A DNA stretch of 64,000 nt, from positions 1,736,001 to 1,800,000 of the forward strand of contig NZ_CP107548.1 in assembly GCF_025836975.1 (NCBI RefSeq), written 5' to 3'. Source of the DNA: Pollutimonas sp. M17 (GTDB taxonomy: Bacteria; Pseudomonadota; Gammaproteobacteria; Burkholderiales; Burkholderiaceae_B). Within the stretch, counting starts at the first letter, position 1. Each line of letters begins with the position of its first letter. Positions 57,589 to 64,000 of this stretch are shown piece after piece. Below the pieces are notes generated by a model. The model worked only from the letters and a program-made list of their open reading frames with translations. It searched no databases and had not been told where the DNA came from. Position numbers and translations under genes: made by a program.

Positions 57589-58799
57589 CGGCGGTGGCGT
57601 GGACGTCGGGAAACTCCCTGGAGCTGCTGGAGAACGGTGAAGCCTTCTTTCCCGCTGTATTCGATGCGATACGCGCCGCCCAGCGCAGCGTGGTCCTGGA
57701 AACCTTCATCATTTTCGAAGATGCGGTGGGCCGGGAACTGCAGCGGGCGGCGATCGAGGCGGCGCAGCGCGGCGTGCGCGTCGACATCACGGTCGACGGA
57801 TACGGGTCGGCCGATCTGACCGCGGAGTTCATCGACGCCATGACGTCCGCAGGCGTTGCGTTTCATGTGTTCGACCCCCGGCCCAAGCGCCTGGGCATGC
57901 GCACCAATCTGTTCAGGCGCCTGCACCGGAAGATCGTGGTGATCGACGATGCCCTTGCATTTGTCGGAGGCATCAATTTCAGCGCCGATCACCTGGCCGA
58001 TTACGGTCCCACCGCCAAGCAGGATTACGCAGTCTCCATACGCGGCCCGCTGGTGGAACATATCGCGCGCTTCGAAGCCCAGATTCTGCAGCCGGTGCGT
58101 CCAAGGTTTTCATGGCGCGGGCTGCGCCGCAAGAGGGCGCCGGCCGCTGATGAACCGGGCGACAGCGCGGCCGCGCTGGTGGTCCGCGACAATGACCGGC
58201 ACAAGAACGATATCGAGACCCATTACCGGATCGGCCTGCGCGCCGCGCAGCGCGAGATATTCATCGCCAACGCCTATTTCTTTCCGGGCTATCGCTTTCT
58301 GCGGGATCTGCGCAATGCGGCCAAGCGCGGCGTGCGGGTCCACCTGATTCTTCAGGGCGAGCCCGACATGCCGTTCGCGCGCTTCGTCGCCACCATGCTT
58401 TATGACTATCTCCTGTCGGGCGGCGTCCATATCTACGAATACTGCGAACGGCCCCTGCACGGAAAGGTCGCAACCATGGACGGCGTCTGGTCCACGGTCG
58501 GTTCGAGCAATCTGGATCCGCTCAGCCTGGCGCTCAACCTGGAGGCGAATGTCTTGATCAACGACAGGGAATTCAGCTCCATATTGCAGCAGCGCCTTGA
58601 AGCGCTCATTGAAAACCACTGCCAATTGATGCGGCGGCAGACAGCGCCCCGCAGGAAAATCCAGCGCGTGCTCGTAGGCGTGTTCGTCTTTCATTTTCTT
58701 CGCCGCTTCCCCTCATGGGCGGGGTGGCTGCCAGCGCGCAAGCCGGAGCTGAGGTCCGTGCCCGCGCCCATGGACGAGCAGGCCGGGGAGCAGCCATGA
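57585..58799 (+). CDS. clsB: cardiolipin synthase B
   Basis: A 404-residue phospholipase D superfamily enzyme with two complete HKD motifs: H114-x-K116-x4-D121 and H292-x-K294-x4-D299. It joins phosphatidylglycerol with another phospholipid to make cardiolipin at the inner membrane. Like E. coli ClsB it lacks the N-terminal helices of ClsA. It is coupled to its neighbours by four-base overlaps on both sides. Confidence 0.93.
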   Translation: MTAVAWTSGNSLELLENGEAFFPAVFDAIRAAQRSVVLETFIIFEDAVGRELQRAAIEAAQRGVRVDITVDGYGSADLTAEFIDAMTSAGVAFHVFDPRPKRLGMRTNLFRRLHRKIVVIDDALAFVGGINFSADHLADYGPTAKQDYAVSIRGPLVEHIARFEAQILQPVRPRFSWRGLRRKRAPAADEPGDSAAALVVRDNDRHKNDIETHYRIGLRAAQREIFIANAYFFPGYRFLRDLRNAAKRGVRVHLILQGEPDMPFARFVATMLYDYLLSGGVHIYEYCERPLHGKVATMDGVWSTVGSSNLDPLSLALNLEANVLINDREFSSILQQRLEALIENHCQLMRRQTAPRRKIQRVLVGVFVFHFLRRFPSWAGWLPARKPELRSVPAPMDEQAGEQP

Positions 58800-59803
58800 G
58801 CGCCGCCTGGACGAAAAGCAGCCTGGCCTGGACCCGGGCCCACTGGCCCCGCATCCGCAAGGTGGCCACCGCCGGATTCATCTGCCTGGTCATCGTGCTG
58901 CTTTGCATGGCGGCGACACGGATCGAATGGGGCGAGGTGCTTGGCGCCATCGGCGCGATGCCCGGACCCGTCCTATGGACGGCGGCATTGATTTCCGCGG
59001 CCAGCTATGTGCTCTACAGCAGCTTCGACCTGGTGGGCAAGCACTACACCGGGCATGATCTGGCATGGTGGAGGGCGATGATGGTGGGGTTCATCAGCTA
59101 TGCCTTCACCATGAACCTGGGCGCGCCGGTCGGCGGCGTGGGCCTGCGCTTGCGCCTGTACACCAGACAGGGACTGAAGCAGGGCGTGGTCATGCGCGTG
59201 ATGGCGCTGAGCCTTGCCAGCAATTGGATAGGCTACTCGATGCTGGCCGGCGTCGTGTTCGCGGCCGGGGCGGTCGCGCTGCCCGCCGAATGGGAGCTGG
59301 GCAATGGCGCGCTGCGCCTGATCGGCGTGGGAATGGCCCTGGCCGGGCTGGCCTACCTGGGCCTGTGCGGGTTCTCGAAGACCCGTTCGTGGACGGTATG
59401 GGGGCATGAGATCGAGCTTCCCTCGTTGGGGATGGCCGTCCTGCAAATGTGCATCGCCATGCTGAACTGGGCGCTGATCGCGGCCGTGATCTATGTGCTG
59501 CTGCAGCAGAAAGTGGCCTATCCGCTGGTGCTTGGCACCTTGCTCATCAGCGCGATCGCGGGGGCCCTGGCCCACATACCGGGCGGGCTGGGCGTCATCG
59601 AATCGCTGTTCATCGCCTTGCTGGCCTCGCCCGACCTGCCGCGCTTCAAGATACTGGGCGCCATTCTGGTCTATCGGGCCGTCTATTACATTGGTCCCTT
59701 GCTGATCGCCGGGACCTGGTATCTGGCCGCCGAGGCAAAGATGGGGCAAGGGCGAAAAACCGATAAATCCGACGTCCGCTGTACGAATTACCCCTATCGG
59801 TAA
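58796..59803 (+). CDS. YbhN-like integral membrane protein (UPF0104)
   Basis: A 335-residue membrane protein with about eight helices, related to the transmembrane flippase-like region of lysylphosphatidylglycerol synthase. It has G-A-P-V-G-G-V-G-L-R-L-R-L-Y and A-H-I-P-G-G-L-G-V-I-E-S. The start overlaps the clsB stop (ATGA). Third gene of the ybhP-clsB-ybhN operon; a lipid transport role is inferred. Its last codons contain the inverted repeat AATTACC/GGTAATT (59786-59805). Confidence 0.9.
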   Translation: MSAAWTKSSLAWTRAHWPRIRKVATAGFICLVIVLLCMAATRIEWGEVLGAIGAMPGPVLWTAALISAASYVLYSSFDLVGKHYTGHDLAWWRAMMVGFISYAFTMNLGAPVGGVGLRLRLYTRQGLKQGVVMRVMALSLASNWIGYSMLAGVVFAAGAVALPAEWELGNGALRLIGVGMALAGLAYLGLCGFSKTRSWTVWGHEIELPSLGMAVLQMCIAMLNWALIAAVIYVLLQQKVAYPLVLGTLLISAIAGALAHIPGGLGVIESLFIALLASPDLPRFKILGAILVYRAVYYIGPLLIAGTWYLAAEAKMGQGRKTDKSDVRCTNYPYR

Positions 59804-59879
59804 TTTCTGCCCCGGCCGCGGAAACCGGGCGCAGAGCGGGATTTTCCTTTGCCCCGGCACGTTGATTGCTTGAACGATG

Positions 59880-59909
59880 GCATGGCCGGCGCAAGAGGCC
59901 ATGCGTTTT
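59880..59909 (+). terminator. terminator after the clsB operon
   Basis: Perfect eight-base stem GCATGGCC/GGCCATGC (59880-59887 with 59897-59904) with a nine-base loop, followed by GTTTT. It lies between the ybhN-like and DUF883 genes. Confidence 0.6.
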
Positions 59910-59942
59910 CAGCCTTTCGCGGGGCACTGACAAGGAGTATCG

Positions 59943-60278
59943 ATGATGATGAATAAACACCGGGCGGATATGCACAGGCAGAAAGAAAGGGTCGTCTACG
60001 ACGCCAAAGAGCTGATCGCGGGCACGGAAGCGCTGCTGCGCTCGACCGCGTCGTATACAGGCGGCGAAATCGATGCGGCGCGCGAGAATCTGCGCCTGCA
60101 GCTGGAGGCGGCGAAACAGGAAACCGGGCGATTGAATCGCGCGGCCGTTGAAAAGATAAGCAGGGCCTCCACGCTGGCCGACGAGTATGCGCACAACAAC
60201 CCATGGCCCCTGCTCGGGGTGGCGGCGCTTGCCGGGGCCATCGCCGGCTTCTGCCTCAACGACAGCCGGCGTCGCTGA
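59943..60278 (+). CDS. DUF883 family protein (ElaB/YqjD-like)
   Basis: A 111-residue protein (109 if the third of three tandem ATGs is used) with a long charged amphipathic helix (about 10-80) and one C-terminal membrane helix starting W-P-L-L-G-V-A-A-L-A-G-A-I-A-G. This is the layout of ElaB/YqjD, stationary-phase inner-membrane proteins that bind ribosomes. AAGGAG lies six bases before the first ATG. It is followed 17 bases later by a glycine-zipper protein gene. Confidence 0.9.
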   Translation: MMMNKHRADMHRQKERVVYDAKELIAGTEALLRSTASYTGGEIDAARENLRLQLEAAKQETGRLNRAAVEKISRASTLADEYAHNNPWPLLGVAALAGAIAGFCLNDSRRR

Positions 60279-60295
60279 TTACTCGGAGAAAGGCC

Positions 60296-60874
60296 ATGTC
60301 ACTGATCGTAGCCGCGCGTTTCGATACCTTCGATGCCGCGCAGGGCGCCGCCTCGGCGCTCATCAAGGAGGGCGTCGCAGCCGACGCCCTGCATACTTTC
60401 TTCGTCAATCCGGCCGGAGCGCATGATCGCTATGCGCTGGGCGGCGACAGGGCCGCCGATCCCGATTCAAAGGGCGGGCAATTCGGCGCGGTCGGCGGCG
60501 CCGCCGCCGTCGGCATCGTCGGCGCACTGATCGGCGGCGTCATCGCCTTTACTTTCTCCACCTCTTTTCTGATCGTCGTGGGCGGTGCCGGAGCGGGCGC
60601 CTATATCGGCTCGCTGGCGGGTGCGATGTACGTGCTGGGAAAGTCCAGGCCGCGGCGCAGCTTGCAGGAAGCGGTCGATGCAAAGGTGAACGAAGGGCGC
60701 GCCTCGGGCGTGCTGCTGGCCGTCCATACCTCGCCCGAGCACGAAAAGAACGTGGCGCGGATACTGAAAGATGCCGGCGGGCAGGAAGTGGAACGCGCCC
60801 AGGGGCGCTGGGAAGAGGGGGGATGGGAGGATTTCGACCCTCTGGTCAGCCCGCAGCTGGAAAAGGACATTTAG
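60296..60874 (+). CDS. glycine-zipper membrane protein, putative stress protein
   Basis: A 192-residue protein. The N-terminal domain (about 1-45: A-A-R-F-D-T-F-D-A-A-Q-G-A) and C-terminal domain (about 125-165) look like two small alpha/beta folds. Between them lie two Gly/Ala-rich membrane segments (G-A-V-G-G-A-A-A-V-G-I-V-G-A-L-I-G-G). The arrangement recalls general-stress proteins of the YflT/DUF1269 kind, but I cannot fix the family. It follows the DUF883 gene in a probable two-gene operon. Confidence 0.75.
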   Translation: MSLIVAARFDTFDAAQGAASALIKEGVAADALHTFFVNPAGAHDRYALGGDRAADPDSKGGQFGAVGGAAAVGIVGALIGGVIAFTFSTSFLIVVGGAGAGAYIGSLAGAMYVLGKSRPRRSLQEAVDAKVNEGRASGVLLAVHTSPEHEKNVARILKDAGGQEVERAQGRWEEGGWEDFDPLVSPQLEKDI

Positions 60875-60964
60875 GAAACGGACGGCGCCCTCAGCCCCCG
60901 GCGCTTCGGCATGGTTCCGTTGCGCCGCGAGGCCTAAAACGCGCCGATCCGGCGCGGCTTGTGG

Positions 60965-61285
60965 TCAGGGCTGCCCGACCTTGATGTTGTAGTCCACCTT
61001 CTTCACGCCCGCCACCTGGCGCGCCGCCTGCACAGCGTTTTGCGCCGCCAACTGGTCGTCCACGTTGCCGCGCAGCGTGACGACGCCTTCATATGTGCTG
61101 ACCTGGATATTGTTCGCATGCACTCCGGGCACTGACACCACGGCTGCCTGCACATTGGTATTGATGGACGCATCATCGGTGTATTGCGCCGCGCTGCGCG
61201 GAGCCGGGTCGCCGGCGCAGGCGCCCAGCGCCAGGGTGGCGGCCGCGATCATGAGCGCGCGCGAGAATCTGTGCTTCTTGGCCAT
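60965..61285 (-). CDS. BON domain lipoprotein (OsmY-like)
   Basis: A 106-residue envelope protein. The lipobox L-G-A-C places the acylated Cys at 23. One BON domain fills the rest (about 38-103), with V-V-T-L-R-G-N-V-D and V-K-K-V-D-Y-N-I-K. BON proteins bind phospholipid or stabilise the outer membrane under osmotic stress. It is convergent with the glycine-zipper gene and divergent from the RND adaptor gene, with a gap of about 245 bases. Confidence 0.92.
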   Translation of the reverse strand: MAKKHRFSRALMIAAATLALGACAGDPAPRSAAQYTDDASINTNVQAAVVSVPGVHANNIQVSTYEGVVTLRGNVDDQLAAQNAVQAARQVAGVKKVDYNIKVGQP

Positions 61286-61428
61286 AGAGATCTCCCTTTA
61301 TCGAGAATGAAGAAACCCTGGATCCAGGGCTGCCCGTTCTCCACAGCAAGACTTGTGCCGGGAGAGGCCGCCCCGGATGGCGCAACCTGCGCTGAAGCAC
61401 ATTGAAATAGGAGCATCTGCGTGCAATT

Positions 61429-61458
61429 CTGTCGTAGTGCAACATTTCCCTTTATACT
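61429..61458 (+). promoter_or_regulatory. candidate promoter of the RND efflux operon
   Basis: TATACT at 61453-61458 matches the -10 consensus in five of six positions. The best -35 at 17-18 bases is weak (CTGTCG, 61429-61434), which would suit an activator- or repressor-controlled promoter. No regulator gene is adjacent. Confidence 0.35.
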
Positions 61459-61531
61459 CACGCTTTACTAAAAACCAGAATCATTACCGCTGCTTTCCCA
61501 AGAGGAGGGCATGCTGTACGGGAGTCTTCGA

Positions 61532-62791
61532 ATGCCGAACCTTCGCCTGCCTTCAGGGCGGCAAGTCCGCTTTGTCCTTATATGTTCCTTGTTCGTGCTT
61601 GCGGCCTGCGGTGAAAAACCGCAGCAGGCGATGGGCGAAATGAAGGTTCCGGTCAGCGTCATCACCGTTGAACCGGCCGCGACCGAAATCTACGTCGAGC
61701 TGCCGGGGCGGGTCGAAGCGATCAAGGATGCCCAGATCCGCGCCCGCGTGAACGGCATCGTCAACGAGATCAATTTCGAGCAGGGCGGCGACGTCAAGGA
61801 AGGGCAGTTGCTGTTTACCATCGATCCCGCGCCATACGTCGCCGCGCGCGATCAGGCGGCGGCGCAGCTGAAAAACGCGGAGGCCGACGTGCGCACGGCC
61901 CGCCTGCTTGCCCAGCGCTATTCCAAGCTGATCAAGGCCAACGCGGTCAGCCGGCAGGAATACGACAACGCCGTGGCCCAGGCCGGCCAGGCGGATGCCG
62001 CCGTTGCCGCCGCCAAGGCCAACCTTAAGGCGGCCGATATCAACCTGGGCTATACCAAGGTCGTGTCCCCCATCGATGGCCGCATCGGCAAATCGCTGGT
62101 CACCGAAGGCGCCCTGGTCAGCGCCAGCGCCGCCACGCAGATGGCCACGGTGCAGCAGCTGGACCGCGTTTATGTCGACATCACGCGTTCGACCACGCAG
62201 CTGGCGCAGTTGCGCCGCGCGATGGACGAAGGAATCCTCAAGCAGGCCGGCGACCCCGCCGCGCAAGTGCTGCTGGAAGACGGCAGCGCCTACAAGCACC
62301 AGGGCAAGCTGCTCTTTTCGGGCGTCAGCGTCGATCCCACCACGGGCCAGGTGAACCTCCGGGCCGAGTTCGACAACCCCGAGCAGATCCTGCTTCCCGG
62401 CATGTACGTCCGGGTGCGCCTGCAACAGGGCGTCGATGAAAAAGCCCTGCTGGTGCCGGAACAGGCCATACAGCGCACTTCCGACGGACTGAGCAGCCTG
62501 ATGGTCGTCAAGGAAGGCAAGGTGCAGCCCGTCGCGGTGTCGGTAGGCTCTCAGGTCAAGGGAAAATCCATCATCTACAAGGGACTGAATCCGGGCGACG
62601 TGGTCGTCGTGGAGGGCTTCCAGAAGATTCGCCCCGGTGCGGCGGTGCAGCCCATTCCATGGAAGGAATCACAGGCGGCCGGCCAGGGCGGGGCCGCCCA
62701 GGGCGCCGATGCGGGCAAAACCGACCCGGCGGCGCAGCAAGGCCAGCCCCAGGGCGATGCTTCCGGATCCAAACCCGCCTCCCAGGGCTGA
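61532..62791 (+). CDS. acrA: RND efflux periplasmic adaptor (AcrA/MexA-like)
   Basis: A 419-residue membrane-fusion lipoprotein. The lipobox L-A-A-C places the lipid-bearing Cys at 26. Lipoyl halves (V-E-A-I-K-D-A-Q-I-R-A-R-V-N-G and T-K-V-V-S-P-I-D-G-R-I-G), a helical hairpin rich in Ala and a beta barrel follow. The tail is Gly/Gln-rich. It bridges the inner-membrane pump and an outer-membrane channel. An in-frame ATG at 61511 is possible, but GGAG lies at a better distance from the ATG at 61532. Confidence 0.92.
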   Translation: MPNLRLPSGRQVRFVLICSLFVLAACGEKPQQAMGEMKVPVSVITVEPAATEIYVELPGRVEAIKDAQIRARVNGIVNEINFEQGGDVKEGQLLFTIDPAPYVAARDQAAAQLKNAEADVRTARLLAQRYSKLIKANAVSRQEYDNAVAQAGQADAAVAAAKANLKAADINLGYTKVVSPIDGRIGKSLVTEGALVSASAATQMATVQQLDRVYVDITRSTTQLAQLRRAMDEGILKQAGDPAAQVLLEDGSAYKHQGKLLFSGVSVDPTTGQVNLRAEFDNPEQILLPGMYVRVRLQQGVDEKALLVPEQAIQRTSDGLSSLMVVKEGKVQPVAVSVGSQVKGKSIIYKGLNPGDVVVVEGFQKIRPGAAVQPIPWKESQAAGQGGAAQGADAGKTDPAAQQGQPQGDASGSKPASQG

Positions 62792-62806
62792 GGCTTCCTC
62801 AGTCCC

Positions 62807-62829
62807 GCGGGCCGGACATGGCGGCCCGC
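62807..62829 (+). repeat. intercistronic stem-loop
   Basis: GCGGGCC (62807-62813) pairs perfectly with GGCCCGC (62823-62829) between the adaptor and pump genes. It lacks a T run and may protect the upstream message or tune the pump-to-adaptor ratio. Confidence 0.45.
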
Positions 62830-62857
62830 CGCGTCAATGCTTATAAAGTGAGCGCAC

Positions 62858-64000
62858 ATGCCACAGTTTTTTATTGAACGACCGATTTTCGCCTGGGTGG
62901 TCGCCTTGGGAATCACCCTGGCCGGCTTGCTGGCCATCCCCAACATGCCGGTCTCGCAGTATCCGGAAGTCGCGCCGCCCGCCATCACGATCAATGCCAC
63001 CTATCCCGGCGCATCCGCCGACGATGTGGCCAGTTCCGTCGCCAGCGTAATCGAAAACGAGCTGAACGGCGCAAAAGGGCTGTTGTACTACGAGTCGGTC
63101 AGCGATTCCTACGGCCAGGCCGAGATCACCGTGACCTTCAAGCCGGGAACCAATCCCGACCTGGCCCAGGTCGACGTGCAGAACCGGGTGTCCAATATCA
63201 CGGCCAAGCTGCCCGCCGCGGTGGTGCAGCAGGGCCTGAAGGTCTCGCAAACCAATACCGGCTTCCTGATGGTGGTCACGGTGTCGTCGCGCGACGGATC
63301 GCTGAGCGAAACCGCATTGGCCGATTACATTACGCGCAACATCCAGAACCCGGTGTCGCGCGTGCCGGGCGTGGGCAAGTTCCAGTTGTTCGCGGCGGGC
63401 CGCGCCATGCGCGTCTGGGTGGATCCGGACAAGCTCACCGGTTTCAAGCTCAGCATGGCCGACGTCAATAACGCCATCAGCCGCCAGAACGTGCTGATTT
63501 CCGGCGGCATCATGGGCTCGCCGCCCAATCCCGAGGCGCAGCGCGTGGCGGCTCCCATCGTGGTGAACGGCCAGTTGTCCTCCGTCGAAGAGTTCAGCAA
63601 CATCGTGCTGCGCTCCAACGTCGACGGCTCGTCCGTGCGCCTGGGCGACGTCGCGCGCATCGAGGTCGGGGCCGACAACTACCAGTTCGGCGCGCGCCTG
63701 AACGGCAAGGCCACCGCCGCGTTCGCGATCTCGCTTTCGCCCAACGCCAACGCGCTGTCCACGGCGGAAGGCGTGAAGGCGAAAATGGACGAGCTGTCCG
63801 AGTTCTTCCCGGAGAACATCACCTACGCCGTTCCCTACGACACCTCTCCCTACGTCGAGATTTCCATCGAGCAGGTCGTGCACACGCTGCTCGAAGCCAT
63901 GGTCCTGGTGTTCGTGGTGATGTTCGTCTTCCTGCAGAACGTGCGCTATACACTGATCCCGGCCCTGGTGGTGCCCGTGGCCATACTTGGCGCCTTCGCC
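62858..64000 (+). CDS. acrB: RND efflux pump, inner-membrane subunit (AcrB/MexB-like), 3' end outside window
   Basis: The first 381 codons of an HAE1-type pump of about 1040 residues. The N terminus M-P-Q-F-F-I-E-R-P-I-F-A-W-V-V-A, helix TM1, then M-P-V-S-Q-Y-P-E-V-A-P-P and Y-P-G-A-S-A match AcrB. The porter-domain segments (Q-V-D-V-Q-N-R-V, P-G-V-G) and the start of TM2 (H-T-L-L-E-A-M-V-L-V-F-V-V-M) are present. It exports hydrophobic drugs and toxic compounds using the proton gradient. The ATG follows the adaptor gene by 66 bases; the outer-membrane channel gene, if present, would lie beyond the window. Confidence 0.95.
   Translation, partial: MPQFFIERPIFAWVVALGITLAGLLAIPNMPVSQYPEVAPPAITINATYPGASADDVASSVASVIENELNGAKGLLYYESVSDSYGQAEITVTFKPGTNPDLAQVDVQNRVSNITAKLPAAVVQQGLKVSQTNTGFLMVVTVSSRDGSLSETALADYITRNIQNPVSRVPGVGKFQLFAAGRAMRVWVDPDKLTGFKLSMADVNNAISRQNVLISGGIMGSPPNPEAQRVAAPIVVNGQLSSVEEFSNIVLRSNVDGSSVRLGDVARIEVGADNYQFGARLNGKATAAFAISLSPNANALSTAEGVKAKMDELSEFFPENITYAVPYDTSPYVEISIEQVVHTLLEAMVLVFVVMFVFLQNVRYTLIPALVVPVAILGAFA

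Noticed and set aside
59786-59805. NarL-type binding site (TACCCCT heptamer)
   Set aside because: One heptamer matches, but the second half site and spacing required for a 7-2-7 site do not, and it lies within coding sequence.

Overview
The window is a GC-rich, densely coded bacterial chromosome segment with 63 recognisable protein genes, two of them cut by the window edges. Gene content and order point to a betaproteobacterium of the Burkholderiales, most like the Bordetella/Achromobacter/Pusillimonas group (Alcaligenaceae): the gmk-rpoZ-spoT block, surE-pcm-nlpD, a DctPQM TRAP transporter, a fused HyuA-HyuB oxoprolinase and an AcrAB-type RND pump. The genus cannot be fixed from sequence reading alone. 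No rRNA, tRNA, CRISPR array, insertion sequence or prophage gene was seen.

Layout. 1-6.9 kb: a partial lipoprotein, an Lrp regulator divergent from a DMT exporter, an MFS permease, an LrgA/LrgB pair, an acyl-CoA ligase and YajQ. 6.9-16 kb: an ABC-2 exporter pair, the NAD(P)HX repair fusion, a tandem universal stress protein, a HAD phosphatase, TadA, a muropeptide carboxypeptidase with a His-rich N terminus, a YbiT-type ABC-F protein and a YigZ protein. 16-29 kb: thioredoxin, a purine permease, TsaD, PlsY, surE-pcm-nlpD-exonuclease (no rpoS follows), a His-rich Spy-like periplasmic protein, a 2OG-oxygenase-fold protein, RlmD, ArgH and an MscS channel. 29-36 kb: PII, YaeQ, a 787-base non-coding stretch with two structured repeats, UbiC, a pseudouridine synthase, RlmJ, UgpQ and PpiD.

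36-46 kb: the divergent tesA/ybbA pair with overlapping start codons, a TRAP transporter divergent from a 1210-residue oxoprolinase-type enzyme, an M23 peptidase and AzlCD. 46-56.8 kb: gmk-rpoZ-spoT read leftward, a PmtA-like methyltransferase with a small partner, exonuclease III, a 48-residue protein, a thiolase translationally linked to a spermidine-synthase-fold protein, and a three-gene ABC importer whose first intergenic gap carries an attenuator-like RNA. 56.8-64 kb: a ybhP-clsB-ybhN lipid operon, DUF883 and glycine-zipper stress proteins, a BON lipoprotein and the start of an acrAB-type operon.

Most of the window is ordinary core genome. The parts that coding genes do not explain are the inverted pair of palindromic elements at 30070-30231 and 30464-30620, whose arms differ in sequence but keep base pairing, and the four-segment terminator/antiterminator-like structure at 54946-55056.
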